The notes under the pieces: generated by a model
The model's database searches: none
What the model saw: the letters and a program-made list of their open reading frames with translations, nothing else
What the model was told of the DNA's origin: nothing
Shown here: positions 1 through 6,668 of the stretch, in pieces
How the letters are laid out: the number at the start of each line of letters is the position of its first letter
Numbering within the stretch: the stretch's first letter is position 1
Assembly: GCA_015485755.1 (NCBI GenBank)
Contig: WFTD01000057.1
Coordinates: 1 to 6,668, forward strand
DNA from: Patescibacteria group bacterium
GTDB lineage: Bacteria > Patescibacteriota > Patescibacteriia > S139-126
Length of the DNA: 6,668 nucleotides
Direction: 5' to 3'
Position numbers and translations under genes: made by a program

Positions 1-1171
1 CCTTATAACCCTCACTATTAGGATGATCATTTATATTCTGATAATATACTGGCATTCCTTGCAGAAGTCTCTTTTTCATAAAAGGCAAAACATCTAAACA
101 AAAAACATTTTTATACTTATCACAAATTAAATTTATCTCTGACTTAATCAATTCATCATTTTCTACTATTCTCCTAAATGTGTTATTGTTATAAGCTTTA
201 TATCCAATTATATCATAATAGACATTTTGTTTGGTTGGAAATATCGCTACAATAAAATTAATGCCATAATCTGCAAAAATTTCTGCCATTTGTCCCAAAA
301 ATAATTTTGTTAAGCGCATTCCTTCTTTATTTTCTCTTCTAGATATATCAACGCCAGGCAAACGGTGATCATTCCAAAACAAGGTAGATATCTCACCTTT
401 ATCAAATCTTAAACTAGCGCCAGCAGGAGGGTGGAGCCAATTATTGGTTCCGGTAAAGTATGGCGAAGTTAAACCAATCTTCTCGCGCCAAATTCTTGTC
501 CTATCTACTAAAAATTTATAAAAAACACTCTTTTTCCACACAAATCTCTTTAGCTGAGAAAATAAAGTTTGCGACTGCCCCAAATTACTAGTGGAAATGT
601 GCTGTTTATCAATAAAATTTGGATCGCGAAATTTATTCCAAAAATCATAAGTATAAACGATATCATAAGTATCATAAATATCATTTCCTATATAAAACCC
701 CAAAACCACCAATTTTGGCTTCTTAGATATAATTTTATCAGTTAAAGCATAATACTGAGCTGTACCATAACCAGCAACTCCCATATTGTAAACAGCCTTA
801 TTTAAATACTCGCTTAAATATGCAGGCCAAGATACATCTTCATTATTTTTATTTTGCCCTATCACCTCCCCATAAGTATGGGAATCACCCAACGCTACTA
901 TAGGATAATAATCAGCTTGAACAGGATTTTTAAACCCCCACTGATCATGGCCAAAACCGCTGTTGGCTTTTATCTTAAATCCCAAAACTGGATCAGTAAC
1001 AAAAATCTCACTGTTTTTTACATCAAATTGCTTGACCTCTACTAAAGGCAAGATGATACGCAAAAAAATTTCAGTCAATACAACTGCTAAAAATAAACCT
1101 ACCAATATTAAGCTTATATTTATTAACAAATCTTTCCCTCTAATCCAACTCATATTTACTACGCCAATCAT
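1..1171 (-). CDS. Membrane-anchored SGNH/GDSL-fold hydrolase or O-acyltransferase-like protein, 3' end cut by the window edge
   Basis: The frame stays open for 390 codons from ATG 1171 to the left edge, so the C-terminus is missing. Residues 7-14 are polar and basic, and about 15-40 form one hydrophobic segment. This looks like an uncleaved anchor with the rest outside the membrane. SGNH blocks can be seen: ALGDSHTYGE (block I, nucleophile Ser97), YNMGVAGYGTAQ (block II, about 128-139), GND (block III, 162-164) and NDHPNSEGYK (block V, His383). Family members remove or transfer O-acyl groups on polysaccharides, as in AlgJ/AlgX-type proteins; the reaction here is inferred. The usual block V acid two residues before His is Asn381, with Asp382 next to the His. 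The start is uncertain: ATG 1171 has AGGAGG only 3 nt upstream, while the in-frame ATG at 1153 lies 18 nt from the nearest GGAGG. The gene overlaps the carbamoyltransferase by 32 or 14 bp, so it probably shares its transcript. Confidence 0.85.
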   Translation of the reverse strand, partial: MIGVVNMSWIRGKDLLINISLILVGLFLAVVLTEIFLRIILPLVEVKQFDVKNSEIFVTDPVLGFKIKANSGFGHDQWGFKNPVQADYYPIVALGDSHTYGEVIGQNKNNEDVSWPAYLSEYLNKAVYNMGVAGYGTAQYYALTDKIISKKPKLVVLGFYIGNDIYDTYDIVYTYDFWNKFRDPNFIDKQHISTSNLGQSQTLFSQLKRFVWKKSVFYKFLVDRTRIWREKIGLTSPYFTGTNNWLHPPAGASLRFDKGEISTLFWNDHRLPGVDISRRENKEGMRLTKLFLGQMAEIFADYGINFIVAIFPTKQNVYYDIIGYKAYNNNTFRRIVENDELIKSEINLICDKYKNVFCLDVLPFMKKRLLQGMPVYYQNINDHPNSEGYK

Positions 1172-2960
1172 CCTCCTCCTTTAGTGGAGGCTGGTCTTGT
1201 TTGTCCAAAACAAAATTTCCCATAACCAAAAAATCCATTTCAGTTCTCATAAAGCAAAGGTAAGCATCCTCAGGTGTGCAAACAATTGGCTCACCCCTAA
1301 CATTAAAAGAGGTATTAACCAAAACAGAACAGCCGGTCTTGTCTTTCCAGGTTTTAAGCAATTGGTAATAACGAGGATTATATTCCCGATGGACAGTTTG
1401 AATGCGAGCAGAATAATCAACATGGGTAACAGCTGGAATGGTTGACCTGACAACATTTAGCTTGTCAATCCCCCATAAACTCTTCTCTTCCTCTGTCATC
1501 TGGCGCCTTAACTCCTTTTTAACATTAGCTACCAAGAGCATATAGGGAGATGGCCTGTCTAGCTCAAAGTAGTCACCTACATCCTCAGCTATAACTGAAG
1601 GAGCAAAAGGACGAAAACTTTCCCTGAATTTTATTTTTAAATTCATTTTTTTCTGCATTTGGGAAGATCGGGGATCACCCAAAATAGAACGGTTGCCCAA
1701 AGCCCGCGGGCCAAACTCCATTCTGCCTTGAAACCAGCCAATAACTTTTTCCCCTTCTAACTGTTCCGCCGCAATATCGCACACCTTTTGAAAATCATCA
1801 TAATACTTATAAGGAATATTGTTTTTGTCCAAAAACTCTTTAATCTCATCATTACTAAATTCTGGTCCCCACAACGACCCTCTCTGAGCCGCCTGGCCAT
1901 TGGGATCTGGCCTGTCTTTATTTAAATACTGGTACCACCCAGCTAGCGCTGCTCCCAAAGCTCCGCCGGCATCGCCAGCTGCTGGCTGAATCCAAATATC
2001 ATCAAAAATTCCCGCCCGCAATATTTTACCATTAGCCACACAGTTTAGCGCCACCCCGCCGGCCAAACACAAATATCTTTGTCCGGTAACGTTTTTAACA
2101 TGCCGAGCTAATTTTAGCATTATTTCTTCTGTCACTTTCTGAATAGAGGCGGCTAAATCCATCTCTCTTTGAGTTAATTTGGATTCAGGCTGACGCGGCG
2201 GACCGCCAAACAGTTTAGCAAATTTATCATTGGTCATCTTTAATCCAACTGGATAGTCAAAATACTCCAAATTCAAACGAAAAGATCCGTCATCTTTGAC
2301 ATCAATAAGATTCTCATAAATCAAATTAACATATTTTGGCTCGCCATAAGGAGCAAGCCCCATTACTTTATACTCGCCTGAATTTACTTTAAAACCAGTA
2401 TAATAAGTAAAGGCTGAATAGAGCAGTCCCAAAGAATGGGGAAAATGAATCTCTGCCAAAATGTTTAACTGATTATCCCTGCCAACACCGTAAGTAGTAG
2501 TAGCCCACTCACCCACGCCGTCAACGGTAAGAAAAGCTGCTTCTTTAAAAGGTGAGGGAAAGAAGGCAGAAGCAGCATGGGCCTGATGATGCTCAGTAAA
2601 TAAAACTTTGCCATTATAACCCATTTCTTTTTGGATTAAATGGGGAATCCACAACTTTTCTTTGAGCCATACTTGGGTAGCTTGAGCAAAAGAGGAAAAA
2701 CCCTTTGGGGCAAAAGCTAAATAAGTCTCAAGTAACCTTTCAAACTTCAAAAAGGGCTTATCATAAAAAACCAATAAATCTATATCGCCTACTGATATGC
2801 CGCCCGCTTGCAAACAATATTCAATTGCTCTGTGGGGAAAACTAGAATCATGCTTTTTACGAGAAAACCTTTCCTCTTGTGCGGCAGCAATAATTTTGCC
2901 ATCCTGCACTAAGCAAGCCGCGCTATCATGGTAAAAACATGAAATGCCAATAATGTTCAT
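1140..2960 (-). CDS. O-carbamoyltransferase of the NodU/CmcH/TobZ family
   Basis: This is a complete 606-residue protein, a normal length for the family, which moves a carbamoyl group from carbamoyl phosphate through a carbamoyl-adenylate to a hydroxyl of a sugar or natural product in the cytoplasm. The N-terminal Kae1/ASKHA-like domain begins MNIIGISCFYHDSAACLV. It has the HxxxH pair in EHHQAHAASA (His124, His128), TVDGVGE (Asp147), AGGVALNC (300-307) and PAAGDAGGALGAA (Asp330), which match the metal and nucleotide site of the fold. The C-terminal domain has GRMEFGPRALGNRSILGDPR (412-431), FRPFAPSV (449-456) and VNTSFNVRGEPIVCTPEDA (548-566). No key motif seems lost. The start follows the upstream gene by 12 bp and has no visible Shine-Dalgarno sequence, but the first residues are typical of the family. 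With glycosyltransferases upstream, a sugar acceptor is more likely than a small-molecule antibiotic. The exact acceptor cannot be read from the sequence. Confidence 0.95.
   Translation of the reverse strand: MNIIGISCFYHDSAACLVQDGKIIAAAQEERFSRKKHDSSFPHRAIEYCLQAGGISVGDIDLLVFYDKPFLKFERLLETYLAFAPKGFSSFAQATQVWLKEKLWIPHLIQKEMGYNGKVLFTEHHQAHAASAFFPSPFKEAAFLTVDGVGEWATTTYGVGRDNQLNILAEIHFPHSLGLLYSAFTYYTGFKVNSGEYKVMGLAPYGEPKYVNLIYENLIDVKDDGSFRLNLEYFDYPVGLKMTNDKFAKLFGGPPRQPESKLTQREMDLAASIQKVTEEIMLKLARHVKNVTGQRYLCLAGGVALNCVANGKILRAGIFDDIWIQPAAGDAGGALGAALAGWYQYLNKDRPDPNGQAAQRGSLWGPEFSNDEIKEFLDKNNIPYKYYDDFQKVCDIAAEQLEGEKVIGWFQGRMEFGPRALGNRSILGDPRSSQMQKKMNLKIKFRESFRPFAPSVIAEDVGDYFELDRPSPYMLLVANVKKELRRQMTEEEKSLWGIDKLNVVRSTIPAVTHVDYSARIQTVHREYNPRYYQLLKTWKDKTGCSVLVNTSFNVRGEPIVCTPEDAYLCFMRTEMDFLVMGNFVLDKQDQPPLKEEDDWRSKYELD
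1169..1190 (-). promoter_or_regulatory. Strong Shine-Dalgarno sequence facing a complementary CCTCC (possible coupling hairpin)
   Basis: Read on the minus strand, CCTCC (1190-1186) is followed by the six-base loop ACTAAA, then GGAGG (1179-1175), AGG and the ATG at 1171. The five-base arms are perfectly complementary, so in the mRNA the ribosome-binding site could be paired off. The element lies inside the last codons of the carbamoyltransferase gene (residues PPLKEEDD), so ribosomes finishing that gene would open it. This would be translational coupling to the SGNH gene. The sequence and pairing are seen directly; the regulatory role is inference. The purine run could also simply be Lys-Glu-Glu-Asp codons. 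Confidence 0.4.
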
Positions 2961-2972
2961 AATAATTAATAA

Positions 2973-4292
2973 TTACTTTTCTTTGTGGGGATAAAGCTTA
3001 AAAAAACCATTATCCCTCATATTGCCATCAATATAAACAAAATTCATTTTACATTTCCAAGCGACAAAATTAAAACTTAATTGATCACGAATGCTATATT
3101 TATTTATTTCCTCCCACCATTTTTCCATCACTTCAATAACTTCGGGCAGGTTATGCTTGCGTAAGATAACACCGCCCACAATCAAACCGTTATCATCTGG
3201 ATAACCCTGCTGCCGATAATCGCTTATCTGCTTTTTGACGATATCCGGATCGTCTTTTACCTTGCCCCTCTTTGCCATTTCAATCAAGGCCTCGGCTTCT
3301 TGGTAAATACACCCCCTGCTGTCTGGTTGTAAATTGCGATGATCAAAAAAAGCAATTGCATTGCCATTAACCAAATACTTATCAATTAATTGATTAACAT
3401 CTCCTCTAACCAACACATTGCCGTCAACCCAAACGCTCACATCATAATCAGGCAAAAATTTATGCGGCAATATTTTGAATAATTTAGCCTGCAATCTGCT
3501 ATCAGAAATCTCTGGCTTAACCTTCCTCACACTCCAAACAGAAGACGAAAAATCCTGATCAGTAAAACAAACAAAATCAATATTGTCAGGAACAACTTGG
3601 GGTTCAATCAATTTATCTTTACCGCCAAAAATTGCGGTATAAACAACTCGGCGTTTTGGTTTTATTTTAACAATAAACTGATAAGCAAACAGGCCTGGAA
3701 AAATCTTGCCCAACAATCTCGTGCCTCTGGTGGGAAAGTGATGCCTTTCTGTCGCCAAATAAAAGCCAGCTTCCCTTATCATCTTTTTAAAACTATCCCA
3801 ACTAAAAAAATGGATGTGCCCTCTGTCCATCAATCCCTGATCAGTATATTCCCACTTTCCTCCAAAAATCTTCAATCTATTTTTCCAAAAAAGCAAATTG
3901 GGCACAGTAATAATAACTTCGCCCTTGTCAGTTAATATTTGTCTTATTTCCCGCAAAACTTTGTCAGGATCAAATAAATGCTCTAGCACTTCGGATAAAA
4001 TAACCAAATCATACTTATCTGTCAGTTTGCTTGTCCAGTTGTCAAAATTAATATCAACCAAAAAAGTTTTATCCAGCCTAGTTTGGGCAATACTCAGCGC
4101 TTCTGTTGAAATATCCAAACCGTGGACTTCTACTGAAAACCTATCTTTGATGATTTGACCCAGCTGACCATCACTACAGCCAATATCAAGAACTTTCTTT
4201 GTTGAAGGAGGAAATAAAGATAAAATAGCGTTTTTCCGCCAACGGTTTATTTTTTTATAATGATAAGGCTTATAATACTGCTCAACTCTCAT
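2973..4292 (-). CDS. Fusion protein: SAM-dependent methyltransferase plus DUF616 (TOD1/MUCI70-like) glycosyltransferase domain
   Basis: This is a complete protein of 439 residues with two domains. Residues about 1-205 are a class I SAM methyltransferase: VLDIGCSDGQLG (34-45, SAM-binding glycine loop), VHGLDIS (56-62, acidic ribose-binding residue Asp60), LVILSEVLEHLFDPD (96-110) and IITVPN (127-132). Residues about 215-435 resemble DUF616, the family of the plant TOD1 and MUCI70 proteins: VVYTAIFGGKDKL (216-228), DFVCFTD (239-245), VSVWVDGNVLV (285-295), AFFDHRN (314-320), YPDDNGLIVGGVILRKHN (364-381) and SIRDQLSFNFVAWK (400-413). The aspartate in VWVDGN looks like a sugar-nucleotide or metal site of a GT-A-like fold. 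No signal peptide is seen, so it is probably cytoplasmic. The start overlaps the preceding gene by 11 bp. A role in adding and methylating a sugar, perhaps capping a chain, is inference. Confidence 0.88.
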   Translation of the reverse strand: MRVEQYYKPYHYKKINRWRKNAILSLFPPSTKKVLDIGCSDGQLGQIIKDRFSVEVHGLDISTEALSIAQTRLDKTFLVDINFDNWTSKLTDKYDLVILSEVLEHLFDPDKVLREIRQILTDKGEVIITVPNLLFWKNRLKIFGGKWEYTDQGLMDRGHIHFFSWDSFKKMIREAGFYLATERHHFPTRGTRLLGKIFPGLFAYQFIVKIKPKRRVVYTAIFGGKDKLIEPQVVPDNIDFVCFTDQDFSSSVWSVRKVKPEISDSRLQAKLFKILPHKFLPDYDVSVWVDGNVLVRGDVNQLIDKYLVNGNAIAFFDHRNLQPDSRGCIYQEAEALIEMAKRGKVKDDPDIVKKQISDYRQQGYPDDNGLIVGGVILRKHNLPEVIEVMEKWWEEINKYSIRDQLSFNFVAWKCKMNFVYIDGNMRDNGFFKLYPHKEK

Positions 4293-5343
4293 TGGTTTGT
4301 TTGAATGATTCTATCAGCGGCTCAGTCACTTTTGTGGGCGTGAGCTTGCTTTGAAATAAACTTGCTGCTGCCCTGCCAATGGCTGCTCTTTTATCGGCGT
4401 TATCTTTTAAAAATAAAATAGCCTCGGCCAAACTATCAGGGCTAGCTGCTTTACATAATACAATATTCTCACCATCAGTAAACACCTCCCTAACAGCTGG
4501 GGTATTGGCTGTAATCACAGCTTTCCCCATCGCAACAGCCTCATATACTTTGTTTGGTATAACTCTCTGGGTTTTGCCGCTAGATCCAAAAATGCCCAAA
4601 CATACATCAGCTTTATTTATATACTGCGGCAATTCCCAATAAGGGACAGGATCAATAAAATTTATGTTATCAAGTCTGAGTTGAGACGTTAACCGCCTGA
4701 TCTTCTTATACTCCTGCCCCTTGCCAATTATCTGCCAAACAATATTTTTTTCATTTTCAAGCAATTTAACTGCTTGAATAATATATTCAACTCCCTGCAA
4801 AGGAATAAATTTACCGTGAAAATGAATAATAAATTTGCTCTTTTGGCTTGTTTTCTTCTCTGGCCGCGGATAAAAAACATCATCATCACTCCCTACCAAT
4901 ACCCGTACAAATTTTTCTCTTTTAACTCTAAAAGTTTTGGCAAAATAATCAATATGAGCGTTGGTATCAAGCAAAATTTTATCTGCCAAATGGCAAGCAA
5001 GCCAATCCAATAAAAAATAATACCAAGCCTTGGGGTGAAACTTGCTTGTCAATTTCCTGTCAAATACCCAAGAGTCATAGATAGAATAAAAAGCATCCCA
5101 ATAAAGAGGTTTTTTCTTTATTAGCCAGGCCAAAAACACTATCCACCTATCACGACTATAACCAACCAATAAAATATCATAAGACAAAGAGCGATGAGCT
5201 TTAAATAAACGCCAATATTTTACCCACCCTCTATCTTGAGAATGGCACTTAATAACACTAATTCCGTAATTGCCAACCCCTTTGGCAATTACCCGATTGC
5301 GAGCATATTCTGGATTGTAATCACCAAAATAACAAACCCTCAT
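4282..5343 (-). CDS. Glycosyltransferase of the GT4 type (GT-B fold)
   Basis: The protein has 353 residues if started at ATG 5343, which forms an ATGA overlap with the TGA of the upstream gene. The next in-frame ATG upstream, at 5382, would add 13 residues read from inside that gene; I reject it because MRVCYFGDYNPEYARN is a typical GT4 N-terminus. The C-terminal nucleotide-sugar domain has FIIHFHGKFIPLQGVEYI (171-188), IIGKGQEY (205-212), ADVCLGIFG (245-253), RVIPNKVYEAVAMGKAVIT (260-278) and TPAVREVF (281-288). The RVIPNKVYEA block has Lys265 and Glu268 and lacks the first Glu of the classical EX7E motif, as in the wider group of GT4 enzymes with this block. Such enzymes transfer a sugar from an activated donor onto a lipid-linked or polysaccharide acceptor at the inner membrane face. 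Donor and acceptor are unknown. No clear Shine-Dalgarno sequence precedes it, so translation is likely coupled to the upstream gene. Confidence 0.92.
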   Translation of the reverse strand: MRVCYFGDYNPEYARNRVIAKGVGNYGISVIKCHSQDRGWVKYWRLFKAHRSLSYDILLVGYSRDRWIVFLAWLIKKKPLYWDAFYSIYDSWVFDRKLTSKFHPKAWYYFLLDWLACHLADKILLDTNAHIDYFAKTFRVKREKFVRVLVGSDDDVFYPRPEKKTSQKSKFIIHFHGKFIPLQGVEYIIQAVKLLENEKNIVWQIIGKGQEYKKIRRLTSQLRLDNINFIDPVPYWELPQYINKADVCLGIFGSSGKTQRVIPNKVYEAVAMGKAVITANTPAVREVFTDGENIVLCKAASPDSLAEAILFLKDNADKRAAIGRAAASLFQSKLTPTKVTEPLIESFKQTNES

Positions 5344-6491
5344 AAGAAAAAATCTAATATTCTTTGCGCTCGCTTTTCCCAACTATAAGCTTGAACATCT
5401 TGATAAGCCTGCCTGCTCAATTGTTCAGCCATTTCAGGACGATCTGATAGTCTGATTATCTTATCTTGCAAATCGCTAGCGTTACCAGGAACAAAAAATA
5501 GACAATTCTTATCATTTAAAACCTCCCTGATACTAGGCAAATCTGAAGCAATAATTGGCCGCTGGCTAGCCATATACTCAAACATCTTCAACGGAGAAGT
5601 AAAATGAACAGACTCATCCGTTAATGGTATATTGGGCAGAACCAAAGCATTTGATAGCTTTAATATCTCTGGAATTTGCCGCGGCGGCTTGTATCCTAGC
5701 AACTTAACATTGAATAAACGGTCTCTATCAATAATTTTTTGATAATAATCTATATCAATATCACTACCGCCTACTAATAAAAATAAATATTTATCTGACT
5801 TTAAAAATAAACGAGCGCATTCAAGCAAAACACCTACCCCTTTCCACTTATAAAAATGGCCTACATAAGTAACTATATATTTATCTAACGGCAAATTATA
5901 TTTTTTTCTAAGTTCGTCTTGGCTTAAATTAATTTTGTCATAAAGTGATAAATCAACTCCATTAGGAACGGGCAGTACCTTCTTTGCTCCTAATGATTGG
6001 TAACCCTTGGATGTGCCTTGGGAGTTGCAAATCACACCATCAAATACCTTAATCACTCGTCTAAGCCACCAACGCTTCTGTTTTGATGGCAAGCTATGAG
6101 CTGACAACCACACCTTAACATTCCTAAATCTCTTTAAAAAATAAGCGACTTCGGGACTGCGGGTCAAAACAACATCGTCTTGATTAAATTTAATAGATCG
6201 CAATTGCCAAAGAATAAAGAATATCTGTAAATAATACGGCACGATTTTAAGCCAGCCAAACATTCCAATCATATCAGGCACTTGCAAAAATTTTACCGTA
6301 AAAACAGGTTCAATCCCATAAAAAGAAAATATATCATCGCCACTTTTTTCTCGGCGCGGCAAAACTAGTTCTACCTCCACGCCCTGACGAGCAAAAGCTT
6401 CACACATTTTAACTATCTGCTGTCCATAAGCCTTGCGCGTAGGCAAACGCACTGGAACTATATAAATTAATTTATTTATTTTTTTTAACAT
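5340..6491 (-). CDS. Glycosyltransferase of the GT4 type (GT-B fold)
   Basis: This is a complete 383-residue protein of normal GT4 length. The N-terminal half shows IYIVPVRLPTRKAYGQQIVK (9-28), a loop often seen in GT4 acceptor domains, and a hydrophobic patch at about 79-97 that may touch the membrane. The C-terminal donor domain has VPNGVDLSLYD (175-185), TYVGHFYKWKGVGVLLE (208-224), FLLVGGSD (237-244), LLGYKP (264-269), ALVLPN (282-287), TSPLKMFEYMASQRPIIAS (298-316) and LPSIREVL (318-325). In the SPLKMFEYM block the lysine and Glu305 are present, as in the common SPLKLFEYMA subgroup. It is not closely similar to the next glycosyltransferase, so the two probably make different linkages. 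ATG 6491 is supported by an in-frame stop four codons upstream. The start overlaps the upstream gene by 20 bp and lacks a well-spaced Shine-Dalgarno sequence. Donor sugar and linkage cannot be read from the sequence. Confidence 0.93.
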   Translation of the reverse strand: MLKKINKLIYIVPVRLPTRKAYGQQIVKMCEAFARQGVEVELVLPRREKSGDDIFSFYGIEPVFTVKFLQVPDMIGMFGWLKIVPYYLQIFFILWQLRSIKFNQDDVVLTRSPEVAYFLKRFRNVKVWLSAHSLPSKQKRWWLRRVIKVFDGVICNSQGTSKGYQSLGAKKVLPVPNGVDLSLYDKINLSQDELRKKYNLPLDKYIVTYVGHFYKWKGVGVLLECARLFLKSDKYLFLLVGGSDIDIDYYQKIIDRDRLFNVKLLGYKPPRQIPEILKLSNALVLPNIPLTDESVHFTSPLKMFEYMASQRPIIASDLPSIREVLNDKNCLFFVPGNASDLQDKIIRLSDRPEMAEQLSRQAYQDVQAYSWEKRAQRILDFFL

Positions 6492-6668
6492 AATACCAAT
6501 TTAACCATCCTAATAAAAAATTGGTGAGTATTTTATACTGCCATGGCATTTTGCTTTTCCATTCTAAATCTTCTTTGATAGTGCTATCCTTTCTTAACTT
6601 CATTCTATTCCCGCCTACTTGGTGATGGGGAAAATCTCTAAAATTCAATATTTCGGACTGCCATGGCA
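6472..6668 (-). CDS. C-terminal part of a sulfotransferase-like protein, 5' end cut by the window edge
   Basis: Only the last 64 codons and the TAA stop (6474-6472) are inside the window. The other two minus-strand frames are stopped early here, and this one runs open from the edge to the start of the next gene. The visible sequence includes FPHHQVGGNRMKLRKDS (12-28), TIKEDLEWKSKMPWQYKI (29-46) and a hydrophobic, aromatic tail. This closely resembles the C-terminus of bacterial PAPS-dependent sulfotransferases, in which an H-x-x-x-GNRMR segment is followed by a short acidic-Trp stretch and a final leucine-rich helix. The GN-containing segment is probably the nucleotide-binding end of the fold. 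The family moves sulfate from PAPS to a sugar or other hydroxyl. The call rests on a short fragment, and the catalytic N-terminal P-loop is not visible. The 20 bp overlap with the glycosyltransferase gene ties it to the same operon. Confidence 0.68.
   Translation of the reverse strand, partial: PWQSEILNFRDFPHHQVGGNRMKLRKDSTIKEDLEWKSKMPWQYKILTNFLLGWLNWYYVKKNK

Noticed and set aside
854..1445. Plus-strand open frames of 60-80 codons over the SGNH and carbamoyltransferase genes
   Set aside because: They lie opposite long minus-strand genes with clear family motifs, have no recognisable domains, and their sequences look like antisense readings.
2961..2972. AT-rich 12 bp gap as an internal promoter
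   Set aside because: It is too short to hold a promoter by itself, and I could not identify a convincing -35/-10 pair around it.
3597..5013. Plus-strand open frames of 79-112 codons opposite the methyltransferase-DUF616 and second glycosyltransferase genes
   Set aside because: They are antisense to well-supported genes, with no domain, ribosome-binding site or separate spacing to suggest they are real.
5340..5343. TGA inside the operon as a reassigned sense codon, as in some candidate-phylum bacteria
   Set aside because: The TGA codons at 5342 and 4284 end normal-length proteins right at the start of the next gene, so they act as stops.
4527..5600. Missing first Glu of the EX7E motif in both GT4 enzymes as a sign of inactivity
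   Set aside because: The blocks RVIPNKVYEA and SPLKMFEYM are standard in large GT4 subgroups, so this is ordinary variation rather than decay.

Overview
The window is a single, nearly gap-free block of six genes, all on the minus strand, so it reads from the right edge to the left. It is AT-rich and its proteins are rich in Lys, Ile, Asn and Tyr. In reading order it holds: the last 64 codons of a sulfotransferase-like protein (6668-6472), a GT4-type glycosyltransferase (6491-5340), a second GT4-type glycosyltransferase (5343-4282), a two-domain protein with an N-terminal SAM methyltransferase and a C-terminal DUF616 (TOD1/MUCI70-like) glycosyltransferase domain (4292-2973), a NodU/CmcH/TobZ-type O-carbamoyltransferase (2960-1140), and a membrane-anchored SGNH-hydrolase-fold protein that runs off the left edge (1171-1).

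The junctions are very tight: overlaps of 20, 4 and 11 bp, a gap of 12 bp, then an overlap of 14 or 32 bp depending on the start chosen. I see no terminator, RNA gene, mobile element or CRISPR array. The longest stretch without a gene is 12 bp. This points to one polycistronic, translationally coupled transcript whose promoter lies beyond position 6668 and whose end lies beyond position 1.

Together the genes look like the transfer-and-decoration part of a cell-surface or exported glycan locus. The GT4 enzymes and the DUF616 domain would build or extend the glycan. The sulfotransferase, methyltransferase, carbamoyltransferase and SGNH protein would add or remove small groups (sulfate, methyl, carbamoyl, acyl). 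The first five proteins have no obvious export signal and should act in the cytoplasm. The SGNH protein has an N-terminal transmembrane anchor and probably works outside the membrane.

The source is a bacterium. TGA is used as a stop at two gene ends and does not occur inside the frames, which argues against a code that reassigns TGA. The AT-rich composition, heavy overlap and mostly missing Shine-Dalgarno sequences would suit a candidate-phylum bacterium such as Patescibacteria, but this is a weak inference and no taxonomic marker is present.

The least ordinary points are the methyltransferase-DUF616 fusion, the clustering of four decoration chemistries, a possible hairpin covering the only strong Shine-Dalgarno sequence in the window, and an Asn where the SGNH family normally has its catalytic Asp.
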